DNA of 64,000 nucleotides from Symbiodinium natans (Eukaryota; Sar; Dinophyceae; Suessiales; Symbiodiniaceae): assembly GCA_905221605.1 (NCBI GenBank), contig CAJNDS010002374.1, positions 310,001-374,000 on the forward strand, written 5' to 3'. The position numbers and the translations under genes are program-made. A model generated the notes under the pieces. The model saw only the letters and a list, made by a program, of their open reading frames with translations, had not been told where the DNA came from and did not search any database. Positions 32,454-42,907 of the stretch are shown piece by piece; within the stretch, counting starts at the first letter, position 1; each line of letters opens with the position of its first letter.

Positions 32454-32580
32454 ACTATTACTAGTTTTACCACTCGTAACTCCCACCACCACCACCACCA
32501 CCGACTCAGGATCAAAACCTCAATCCTAAACCCGAAGACTTCACAAGCGCAGCTCCACGGCTGCGTGTCATTGAGCAGCA
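31620..32580. other. Intergenic stretch after the oxygenase, no gene recognised
   Basis: Several overlapping open frames of about 110 codons on both strands (31774-32243) conflict with one another and show no family signature. A (CTG)n run of about 40 nt lies at 32414-32453 and a short (CCA)n at about 32484-32502. Confidence 0.4.
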
Positions 32581-32584
32581 GGCG

Positions 32585-32940
32585 TTTGACACCGAACCCC
32601 CCCCCAACCCTTAAGACTAAACCCCACCCCTCGGTCCTAAAACCCCTGAACCCCCTAAATGCCCCTAAACCCCAACCACCTAAACCCCTAAAACTCGAGT
32701 GGCCTGGCCTGGCGCTGCACTCGAATGGTGTCTAGCGTTATTTTTTCTCCTGAATTTAGGGCTGGTCCTTCTGCCTTTTTTCCTAAAGATATTAGCGAAT
32801 CTTGACGACTATGAACAAATCAACAACACCTGGAAATGTTTATACCATATTGCCAAAGTATTCACAACATCGTGAAAATAGTGAAAAAGATTAGCAGTAT
32901 TTTGATGGTTCTTTTCAATAGAAATAGTGTAAAATATTAG
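32585..32940. repeat. Left arm of a large inverted repeat, headed by degenerate telomere-like CCCTAAA sequence
   Basis: From 32585 to 32693 the + strand carries CCCTAAA-like heptamers with variants (CCCCTAAA, CCCTGAA, TCCTAAA). Then come CTCGAGTGGCCTGGCCTGGC (32694), ATTTTTTCTCCTGAATT (32739) and an AT-rich part with TATTAGCGAAT and CAAAGTATTCACAACATC. The reverse complement of 37090-37415 shows the same order of elements with clear identity. Confidence 0.85.
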
Positions 32941-32999
32941 CAAATTGTTTCGCAAGGTCCAACCGAGACCGTGCAGACGCTTTGAGCCAGCGCAGTCCG

Positions 33000-33694
33000 G
33001 AGAAGAAAAGAGAGGGAGAGGAAACGAGACAGAGAAAGAGAGAGAGAGAGAGAGACAGAGCCGGACAGAGCAGCGGGCCAGCGTGGCCGGGGTCCTCTTC
33101 GGGGGGCCTCTTCGCTGGGCAGAAGAAGAAGAGACAGAGCCCCTGGGGGCGGCCTCCCTTCGGGGGGGGTCATGCGTGGGGGAGAGAGAGAGAGAGAGAG
33201 AGACAGAGAGACTTGTACGAGCTCACGTCGGGGGCTGCGACGTTCAAGGGGTTCGGGGTTTTCGGGGAAATGTCCGGTCAGTTTCAGTTGTCAATCTCTG
33301 TCGTTTCTGTGTCACGAAGAGGAAGAGGAAGAGGAAGAGGAAGAGGAAGAGGAAGAGGAAGAGGAAGAGGAAGAGGAAGAGGAAGAGGAAGAGGAAGAGG
33401 AAGAGGAAGAGGAAGAGGAAGAGGAAGAGGAAGAGGAAGAGGAAGAGGGGACGCTGGTGCTGCAGCCGTTTCTTGGAGGAGCGAGGAGCGAGGGGCGAGG
33501 GGCCAGGAGCGAGGGGCGAGGGGCGAGGGGCGAGGAGCGAGGAGCGAGGGCGAGCGAGAGGAGAGAGGGGAACGCGGAGAGAGAGGAGAGAGAGGAGAGA
33601 GAGGAGAGAGAGGAGAGAGAGGAGAGAGAGGAGAGAGAGGAGAGAGAGGAGAGAGAGGAGAGAGAGGAGAGAGAGGAGAGAGGAGAGAGAAGAG

Positions 33695-33727
<33 letters not shown>

Positions 33728-33738
33728 GAGAGAGATGC

Positions 33739-33772
<34 letters not shown>

Positions 33773-33819
33773 GAGAGAGAGGAGGAGAGAGAGAGGAGAG
33801 AGAGAGGAGAGCGAGAGAG

Positions 33820-33851
<32 letters not shown>

Positions 33852-33932
33852 GAGAGGAGAGAGAGAGAGAGAGGAGAGAGAGAGGAGAGAGAGAGGAGCG
33901 AGAGAGGAGAGAGAGAGGGAGAGAGAGGAGAG

Positions 33933-33965
<33 letters not shown>

Positions 33966-34153
33966 GAGAGAGGGGAGAGAGAGAGAGGGAGAGAGAGAGG
34001 AGAGAGAGAGGGAGAGAGAGGGGAGAGAGAGGGGAGAGAGAGGGGAGAGAGAGGGGAGAGAAAGGGGAGAGAGAGAGGAGAGAGAGAGGAGAGAGAGGAG
34101 AGAGAGGAGAGAGAGGATAGAGAGGAGAGAGGGGAGAGGGGAGAGGGGAGAGA
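33000..34153. repeat. Polypurine region: (GA)n, (GAGGAA)n and GAGAGAGG tracts
   Basis: (GA)n runs lie at about 33031-33055 and 33180-33205. A perfect AGGAAG hexamer array covers about 33318-33448. A variant GAGAGAGG-type tract covers about 33570-34153. Long frames on both strands (E/R-rich and L/S-rich) arise from the repeats. A small non-repeat island at 33205-33275 could hold an exon, but I have no support for one. Confidence 0.95.
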
Positions 34154-34159
34154 ATGCAT

Positions 34160-34989
34160 ACAGTGCCGATGCCTTTGCGCCTTGCAAGCCGGAGAACTGG
34201 CCAGGACCGCATCTGGGTCTTGGTTGAAAGAATAAACACTTTTTGACAAAACCTTGGGTACAAGTTTGCAAAGTAGTGATTTTTCAAAAACAAGTGCCAA
34301 CAGCAGCAGCTTCCGGAGCAGCCACAGCGGCGACAACGCCTTTCGCTTCCCGGGCTGCGGTGGCGATGGACCAACCCATTGAGCCTGATGTCCGAGGGCC
34401 CGGCACAGGAGGGCGAAACAGCGCGAGCGACAGCGACCGCAACAGAGCGACTTGACGACTGGAGGCTGAGCGTGGAGAACTTCGCCTTCTTTGTCCATGA
34501 GCCCGGGCATCAGAACTGGCCTCACACGCCTTGCCCTGGCTGCCTCAGGATACCGGATTAAAAGCGCCGTGCTGCGCAGGTTTTGTTGCGCTGGAGCACG
34601 AAAGTAAAGGTCGCTTTTTAGTCTTGGAATCTTGGAGTAGAATACGTTCGGAAGCGAACTGGATCAGTTGCGTTGGCTGGGCGCCATCACTGTTTGAGCT
34701 CATGTTTGCACTCTCGCAGTAGCTGCGCAGGCTTGCTTGATTGGATGTTCGATGCAGCGTTTCGCAGAAACATGCTGAAAGAGATCACAACATGTTGCAA
34801 TGGAGAGAAAATCCAGACAATCACACTCAAGCCTCGGCAGACTTAATCCAGCTAAGGGCAGCTGATGAAGGCGCTCTTCTGCGGTTGCGAGCAGCCACTG
34901 CAGCAGCTACAGGTAGAGCAGCAACAACAGCAACAGCTGCAACAGCAACAGCAGCAACAGCAGCAACAGCAGCAACAGCAGCAACAGTT

Positions 34990-35044
<55 letters not shown>

Positions 35045-37080
35045 CTTCTTCCGCAGCGGCGACAGCGCGTGTGGCTTGCCGGGCTGAGATGGCGACGTAC
35101 AAACCCGCTGAGCAACTTGTCGGCAAGTTCGACGTTGCCAAACGTAGCCCCGCTGAGAAGCTTGAGAGAGCAAACATGTTTCAAAGAGGCCGTGTCTTAT
35201 GACAGTAAGGAGAGATGGGTTCAGACAAAAGTCCAACCAACGTGTTAATGCTTGTAAACAGTTCGACAGACCCTTCAAAAGAATATTTCGCCAGCCGAAA
35301 GATGAGAAAAAAGTGAATGAAAGAACTGTACATTTGGCGACATGAGCCATCAGGACGAGAAAGGGCAGCAAAAATGCCGGATTGCAGCCAGAACAGCCAC
35401 AAAAATGCTTGCCAGTTGTCGCTATCACGTGCCCGCACGCAGGCCTGCTCGTCCTGGGAGGAGGAGCCAGGATTCTTTGGCAGCAGCACCCAGGCGCGCA
35501 GGGCAGCGCCGAAGATTGAACACCTTGGTAGGCGATTGCGATTGGCAAGCGCCGCTTCTGATCACAGTTGGATTGAGTGTAAGACCCATCAACACATTGC
35601 GTAACGAAGATGAGGTCGCATTAGCCCCTTCAGATGATCTGTGGCAACATCGCCCTTCATGTTGCTCCCACACCCCGTTCCCGTTCCCCACACCCTGTCC
35701 CATGTTCGTTTTTGCACGTTCGCTATTTGTTGTTCATTGTCGTCATCCTCTGTTTCTTGAAGTTTTGCTTCGGCATGTTTTGGATACATGATTAATCTTG
35801 CACTCGAACTTCACCTAGCACGATTCCTCTCCATTTCACAACAAAGCGAGAAGGATTAAGCAGTGCGTTGCGACAGGCTCTAGACAGGTTTCTCGTAAGA
35901 CCCACCTTCAAGCGATCCAGTCAACTGGGCGGGTGCCACTGTGCTAGCCGCCCGGCCGACAGCTTCCCCTGCGAGGCCCGTGGCAGCGCTTGGTCCGTCG
36001 TTTAATCGAGGCAGCAAGCGCATGCTCCTCGAATGCCTCGCACATTTGTAGTGCATGTCGGACACATTGATTTGTCTTGCGCCGCAGACATGAGACATCT
36101 CTCACATGTGAACCGTGCTCTAAAACCAGACAGCATGCCACTTCCGCACATTCCACGACGGCATGACGCCATGCTTGGGGCTCAGCCGAAGGCTTGGGCC
36201 GAAGGCCTCGTGTCTCCCTATGCAGCCCCCGCACTGCATCGTGCGTGTGCTATCCTACACATCGTTTGCCAAAGATGGGCCAGGCAGGCGCCGCAGCACA
36301 AGAGCCAGCCAAGACAGGCCACTGTGCCAGCTTGTGTTAGGAGGTTTCTCTTGCAGCAAATCGACAAACAAACGCGGGCGGAGTCTGTCATGACACAGCC
36401 TTAGTTTTCCGATTCGGCTCGTTTCCCTGGGCTTGTTTTGTTAAGTCGACCCTAAACCGTAAATTCTAATCTCTCAATCTTCGACTAAGAGCAGATCAGA
36501 TTAACCAGGCAGACGCCCCAAAAGGAACCCTGCAGACTAAGCGGCCAAATGAGCCTTAGCCGCTTCACTTGAGGTAAAAGGCTCCAAAAGGATGGCGCCT
36601 CCGCCAATCCAGGTTGAGAATTCAGGGTTGTTAACGCCCTGGTCAAGTTGTGTTTCATGCGCATGTGACAATGCCTCTGGTGTGCCGAAAAAACACATGG
36701 TTTCAAGTATAAACGCAGCACAGTTCACAAAGACCAGCTCCCAATGCAACCACACTTTCATCAATAATCTGCCTGCATGTTTTCAAGCACTGACCAGAGA
36801 TCAGCGACAAAGTGGGCCGCGTAGCCTTGAACCAAGACCGATGCAGTTTCGACGCGGTTTCGATGCAGTGTCGATGCAGTTTTGAAACCGATGCAGTTTC
36901 GATGCAGTTTTTCTCAAAGCGGCATGAATTCGATTCAGTTTCTGTGCATTTTCTTTACAGCCCGAAACGACGTCGAAACTGCATCGGCTTCTTCTTATTT
37001 CAGGGTTTTCTTCTTGTTCTTTTTATAAGAACTGTCGATTACCAATACTTAGTTTTTTCGTTTTTTGCGAATAGATTTAA
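34160..37080. other. Interior of the inverted-repeat region, no gene recognised
   Basis: It includes a CAG/CAACAG tract (34913-35045), which gives poly-Gln, poly-Ala or poly-Cys frames depending on phase, and a short tandem of GATGCAGTTTC-type units (about 36838-36910). The remaining sequence has scattered open frames on both strands without recognisable motifs. It lies between the two inverted arms. Confidence 0.45.
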
Positions 37081-37089
37081 AACATTTTT

Positions 37090-37415
37090 CAATATGTGCG
37101 AGTCTTTTTTCAAGATTGTCAAGTTTTGTGAATATTTTGGTAATATTTCAAGATGTTGTTAATGTGTTTACAATATTTCCAAGATTTTGCTAATACTTTT
37201 TGGAAAAATCACAAGGACCGGCCACAATTCAGGAGAAAAAATAGCGCCATCGGGCACCGCCAGGCCAGGCTACTCGAGACCACCACCCTTTGAGTGGTTC
37301 AGGTGTTTAAGAGTTGTGGGCATACGTGTTTAAGGGCTTTGGGGGATTGGGAGATAGGGCTTTCCAGGTTTTAGTCTTAGAGGTTTAGGTGGATGGGTGT
37401 GAAGGGTCTGAGGTC
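37090..37415. repeat. Right arm of the large inverted repeat, ending in degenerate TTTAGGG-like sequence
   Basis: This is the inverted counterpart of 32585-32940. AT-rich sequence with AATATTT motifs leads to GGACCGGCCACAATTCAGGA (37216), then GCCAGGCCAGGCTACTCGAG (37259-37278), then G-rich TTTAAGGGCTTTGGGGGATT-type sequence to about 37410. Its orientation puts the G-rich strand at the outer 3' side, as at a real chromosome end. Confidence 0.85.
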
Positions 37416-37959
37416 ATTTAGTGGAGGGTGCGGGCAGAGGGGGCCAAGTATGCGAGGTCTTCAGCTGACTTCATTCCATGTAAGCCAGGCAAGCCAGTAG
37501 TTGCCAGAAGCAGCCCCAGACTTTTCGCGCACAAATCTTGTATCGCAATTGCAAAGCCGATTTTGTTGCCAGAGTTCAGAGTTCCGCGGCATTTTTTGGT
37601 TTCATTCCTGAAAGTGGGGGTTTGTCTGCGGAGGGCACCTCGCAGCCAGTCCCAAAGCGTACCAATCAAGGGGCTTCCCGACCACACCCCGATGGAACTT
37701 GCCCGTAAATTTGTGAAGCGAATTTTGGTTTCTCCCTATCCCCAGCCCAACCTTTGCATTTTAGCAGTTCCCAAAGGCCAGAGCCCCTTTTTTCATCACA
37801 GCCCACAGGCGACAAAAAATCGAAAGTACGAGGGCTGGCTTGTAAAGCGTTTTGCTGAAACAGAAATCAGTACCCCCTCCGCTTGCACAAGCATGGATTT
37901 CACAACGCAAATCCGGAATTGATCTCGAGAAAGGTTAGTTACAACCAAAATCGGGAATG

Positions 37960-39270
37960 ATTGCTCTTGGATCTCTCGGCTCTTCCATTTTCAGAATGCC
38001 AGCTTGGGAAACGCACATATGGGCAGAGAAAGTGAGTGCGAACTCGGAAGAGGCAGAGACAGACGGAGAGAAAGAGACAGGAAGAGAAGGGCGTCGGCAA
38101 AAAACAAGAGATGCCAGAGAGAAAAAAATTAAGGAGTGGAAATAACCAAGGGCAGGCGCGCAACAATAACAGATGTCATGAGGGAGATAATGACCGAAAC
38201 TGCTTGGAACAGTGGCAAACGATCGTCGGCTGCAGCCAGCGCAGCAGCCCGTAAAGTTCAAGCGGATGGCACGCCAAGCAAAGGTGTGAGAGGACACTCT
38301 TGCAATCCGCTCTCTCCGCTCCAAGGCGGCAACGGCCGCTACGAGGAGGCGAATTGTTGCACATCTTTGTGAACGGTGATGGCATTAGCCATGCCAGGGG
38401 GGGTGGGGCTCCAGGCACGAAGGATGAAGCTAGCAGAGCTGGCAGAGAGCTTCCGGCCAAGCGAAGGCCGGACGAGCCGACACCCTTCATGCCACTGGAC
38501 GGCAAGTTGGGAGTATGAGGGCGTGCTGCTGATTCCGGCGTACATCCACACATACCAAGGTCCTACATGTCCGCATTGCGAGAGGCGCATGGGTTGCTGT
38601 GTGCTGTGTCGTTCTGTGCCCTGAGCACGACTTACGACTTGTGTTAGGTACAAGGGCAGCTGGCCAAGGAGGTGGTCCACAGCATGGACAAAGACAAGCC
38701 ACCGCCGACGCCTGAGGGGCACAGGAGACTTGTGTAAGAGAGGGCGGCCTGCAGTTACAGAATCCAGAAGGCGGCCCAACCGCAACATGGACGAGTTCCG
38801 AACCCTGAAAGACGCTTGCGACAGGCATCGAATTGTGGTGCCTTTGCAAGGAAACTCAGACCATATGTAATGTGGTGATTCGCCTCTTTCCAGAGGCAGG
38901 GGCAGCCCTTGGCGACCAGCCGCAGCCTGCCGGCTTTGCCTAAGGGCCGCAACCTCCTGCAGGGTGTCCAGGAGCCGACGTCACCACATGAGAGCTGAGC
39001 AGCCTCATAAAGCAGTCGCAGCAGTAGCTCAGGAGCGAAAGCACACGCGTCCGAGACTGCTTGTTGAGATTCTCAGGAGCCTGACGCTGTGCCCAGCCCG
39101 CTCACGAAGGCCATCGGAATTCTGCTGGCATGACCCGAATGACCCGCGATATGTTCTGTCGCGGATGCGAGAGAGGCCAAGATGCTTGCAACGATGACCT
39201 GAGACAGCTGAGAGCCGCTGCGCAGCGACTGCAGAGCAGCCGGAAGTTTGGTCAACCAGGTCTCCAAGAG
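37960..39270 (+). CDS. Possible multi-exon gene of unknown function, helical segments
   Basis: Open pieces after AG acceptors have protein-like composition: SEEAETDGEKETGREG (38044), ATITDVMREIMTETAWNSGK (38162) followed by an Ala/Ser/Lys stretch, ARRMKLAELAESFRPSEG (38417), QGQLAKEVVHSMDKDKPPP (38652) and DDLRQLRAAAQRLQSSRKFG (39195). They share the + strand with all other genes. I recognise no domain and cannot order the exons firmly. A gene is plausible; its limits are guesses. Confidence 0.3.
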
Positions 39271-39891
39271 TGTTTATGCACGTGATTAAGCCACGTAGCT
39301 AGCTGCGACAGCTCAGCGGCACCGGTCGGAGTCTCGGCACGCAGAACGTTTCACTTCGTTTCACCCAGAGGTTCCTCAAGCGCTTTCGGGCTGTCGAGTC
39401 AGTGTTTGTGCTGTGCTTGGCAGCTTTTTCGCCTTCTCTCCCAAGGAGAGGTGATGTCGGAGAGCCGAGGGAACAACTTGGTGATGCCCTGCAGCTTGCA
39501 ACGCTGTTCGTTCTTGCCGCTCTCTTTGCAGCAGGCCTCCCTCTTTAACTTCAACTCAGATCAGATTCTCGGCGATCTCTCAGCGGCTCCAAGATACAGA
39601 GGGCCGACTAAAGGGTGCCACAGGGGGTGCTCAAGCTAAGCGCCATGGCGAGCGGACGCAGGCCACGGCATGCCCGCGTGTGAGAACTTAACAGCAGCTC
39701 TTAAGGAGAGCACTTCGAAGAACCTTCAAGGAAGCGGACCGTTAGAGTGACTTGAGGGCGAGGAGCCTGCTGGCAGCATTGGTTCTGCTGGTCGCTGCGC
39801 CAGGACCCTAATCGGTTCAAGTTTCTTTTTCCTTGACAGAGCTGTCGGTGAGTCAGCTCTTGCTGGAAATTGGTGCGAGCCCAAAACGCCC

Positions 39892-42037
39892 TTGGAGAAG
39901 CTGAAAGAGCGCTCCCAAGTCTCTTTCCCAAGGGCCTGCCTCTGGAGATGGACGTTTGCTGATGCATTCGTCGCTCCCCAGATCGGCAGCCGAGCCCCCC
40001 GCGGCACCTTGCCAGCAGAGAGACATGCGCGATGTGGAAAAAACGACGTGCAGTTCGCCTGCGCGGCAAATGCAGATGCATATGGAAGCCTTTCTAAGGT
40101 CCTGTCCGCACGGCCCGCTTCGCCAGTGACAGCGGAGCCGAGGCGCGCCACATCCGCAACACGCATTTTGTTGCCACGTAAAATGAAGCGAGATGGGACA
40201 AAGAGACCGTCAAGTCCAGGACTCAGTCGAAATCTCGGGCTTCTCCGGCTTTGTGGTGGGCCTTGCGTTCCTGCCGTACACCTGCTACGCACTCCTGACG
40301 GCCGTCAACATCGTGAGGCTGGGACCGGACGCAGCTGCAAGCTTCTGCGACTCAACTCTACTTTTAAACTCTACTTAAAGTTCCAATTTCCTTCTACATC
40401 TTGCAAACTGTGTCCTTCAGAGCGGGTCCTTTCTCGGATCGTGTTTTTGTAACTCGCGCTCTCAAGGGGGGAGAGCGTCCCAACCTTCGGCTTCGAGCTG
40501 CTCTCCGGTGTGGTGTCCCTTGGTCACAACCTCAGAGCCTTTCAGAGCCTCCGACGGGAGATGTTGAGACAGTTGACAAGCACATGCAAAAAAATGTGAA
40601 AAACAAAGCAAAACAACAACCATATGGGTTGCGAATTTGTTGTGCCATTCAGGCCTGGTGGCCTGGTCGCTGGGCAGCTTTCTCCAGCGTGGCCGAGGAC
40701 AAAAACGGGAGACAGACACTGATAAGACGGAGGAAGACGTTCTCTTGCAGAGAGGGTGTCGCTGTGTCGCCAGGCCTGCCGGCTGGGCCCCTGGGATTGC
40801 TGGGCCTGTCGGAGGGCCTCTCCTACCTGGCCGCGCCTCGCTCTGTGAGATCAAGTGTGCTTGGTCCTGTGATCGTGACGGGATGGGGGCGGGCAGTTCC
40901 GTGCTCTTTCCTAGCGAACGAAGCTCAGAACATTTCAGAACTGTTGGAACGTTTCGTGTCCGTGTATGTGTGTGGGTGGCTGAGCATTGGTGCAAGTTCA
41001 CATAAAGGTGGCAGCATGCAGCAGCGCAACAATATGCATACTTGTACAGTACTTATACATATTCATTATTTTCCCATGAACCAGGCGCTGGGCCTTCTCT
41101 TAGCCACGGCCGCGGCCGGGCTGCGTTCAGGCAGAAGTTTGAGCCGCGATGGTGTGAAGTTTGTGCCGCCTGCAAAGCCTTCAGGACCTTCGCTGCCCAA
41201 GATCAGCATGCCCAATGTCGAGATACCCAAAGTCAGCCTGCCTGCAGCGCCGTCACTTCCGAAGGTACAGAGAAGTGTTGCTCGTGGTGTCGCATGTGAA
41301 AGACACATTCAATGAAGTGTTTTGTTCAGGGAGTGGAGATGCCTTCCTTGAAGGTGCGGCTTCTTTTTTTTTTTTTTTTTTTGGGGGGGGGGGTCATATG
41401 TTGGGGCTGACTTTGTGTGGGTTTTGCCTCTCGGATGGTCTCTTCCGTGCGCGTCTTCAGTGCACAAGAATCAGCAGGAGACGCACCCCCCAAAAGGTGC
41501 CTGACATGAAGCTGGGGGACCTCAAGTCCAAGCTGCCGGACATCAAGGTCCCGGACATCAAGGTCCCGGACATCAAGGTGCCAGACATCAAGGTCCCAGA
41601 CGTGAAGGTGCCAGACGTGAAGCTGCCAGAGGCTGGGAGATCTCTAGGCCAAAGATCAGAGTGCACCATACAGCGCTTCCACGCGAAGAGAGGTGAAAGT
41701 TCCAGAAGTAAGCCTCCCGAAGACAGAGGCAAAGAAGGAGACAAAGAAGGCGGCACTTCGGGTTCCGAACCGTTTCTTTTCCGAGAAGTGTCTCAGTGGG
41801 ATCCCATCGTTGCAATTAAGTCACAAGGTTTTCGGCACAGAAGTCCTTGCCATCAGCAATTGATCTTCGTGGGGAGCACCCGCCCCACCCCCAACGCTCG
41901 TGCCTTCACATGTCAGGAGGCCCCGCCTCCTCCGCCTCCTGCGCCCAAGAAAGCCGAGGCAGCTCCTACGGGTCAAAATCTGGCAAGTTGGCCTTCTCAT
42001 CCTCTCACCCCCTCCTTCTCTGCGATTCTTGCTTTGC

Positions 42038-42073
<36 letters not shown>

Positions 42074-42078
42074 GCCCG

Positions 42079-42133
<55 letters not shown>

Positions 42134-42175
42134 GAGGCCAAGTCATCGTCGGATATGGCAGATCTCTTTGCCTGA
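39892..42175 (+). CDS. Plastid-targeted-looking membrane protein with a VPDIK repeat and Pro-rich C-terminal tail
   Basis: The N-terminal exon carries FADAFVAPQIGSRAPRG, like the FVAP motif after the signal peptide of dinoflagellate plastid precursors. It is followed by a Ser/Ala/Arg-rich stretch to about 40180. An in-phase junction leads to 40215 (GFVVGLAFLPYTCYALLTAV, a membrane helix). Further exons: 40653 (LVAWSLGSFLQRG), about 40751-40844 (PLGLLGLSEGLSYLAAP), 41085-41264 (LGLLLATAAAGLRSGR, then PSLPKISMPNVEIPKVSLP), a 24-nt microexon 41330-41353 (GVEMPSLK), 41497-41631 (six PDIK/PDVK pentads), 41693-41761, 41917-41982 (APPPPPPAPKKAEAAP) and 42137-42175 ending SSSDMADLFA-stop. Donors include GC at 41632 and 41983. 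The start and signal peptide exon are not identified. The family is unknown to me; the tail resembles a flexible spacer or binding strip facing the stroma or lumen. Confidence 0.7.
42041..42130 (+). repeat. (CT)n microsatellite as polypyrimidine tract of the last intron
   Basis: Nearly 90 nt of CT repeats with two short interruptions end six bases before the AG acceptor of the final 39-nt exon at 42137. Confidence 0.92.
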
Positions 42176-42414
42176 GGGCCTGGTCTCATGTCATCAGTTT
42201 CTCAATTTTACTATTCGGAGAGTCAAGTCAGGAACAGCTGGAACAGCGTGAGTGGAGAACGGGGAAGAGCATGGGAGAGCACTGAACTGTTGGTAGGGAT
42301 GTCGGCAGCTGATTCTGTGCAAATCTTGTGCATGTGCGCAAAACGTAGTGCTCAAGTTCAGCGGGAAAGCCCACCCGCTTTTCACACACGGCGACGTGGA
42401 GAGCTTCGTGATGA

Positions 42415-42872
42415 ATGGCTTGGCTCTGGTGGCTGCTGTGGTTGGCTCTGGCTCAGGGCCAAGATTCAATAGACTGCGATGAGCTGGAACCCGAGGCTCC
42501 AAGAAAAGGATGAGTGCTGAACAAGGGCCTCCCCCCCATGAGATTTGCCGCATGTTGGGAATGTGGGGAGGCCCTGGAGTTGTCCCTGCTCCAACTGGGG
42601 CAGCGCCTGGGCCGCGTGGCAACGGCAGGTAGGGGGGGCGGGGGGGAGGTAGGGGGGGACCTACGCACATTGCACACACATCGTCACATCTGAGTACAAT
42701 GTCCCTCGAGGAGCAGTTGAGCCTGTGCATCCACAACAGGAGCCCAAGGCGGGGAAGATGAACTGGGTAAAGCTTTTGAACAGTTCATCCAAGTTTCAAT
42801 TCATGTGAACATGGGAACGTGCACGCCCATTTATTCTCTTTTTGTGTTGGGGGAGCACGGTTTCGAGATTTC

Positions 42873-42907
<35 letters not shown>

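Noticed and set aside
32945-34525. Glu/Arg-rich and Leu/Ser-rich ORFs up to 417 codons
   Set aside because: Produced by GA and GAGGAA repeats; open in several frames on both strands.
34865-35248. Poly-Gln protein ORF
   Set aside because: A CAG/CAA microsatellite read in one of three open frames, with no surrounding coding evidence.
37428-37922. 164-codon + ORF
   Set aside because: No motif, no splice partners, composition not convincing, next to the inverted-repeat arm.
37965-37985. TTGGATCTCTCGGCTCTTCC resembling the start of 5.8S rRNA
   Set aside because: Only about 14 bases agree and the following sequence does not match 5.8S. No rDNA context.
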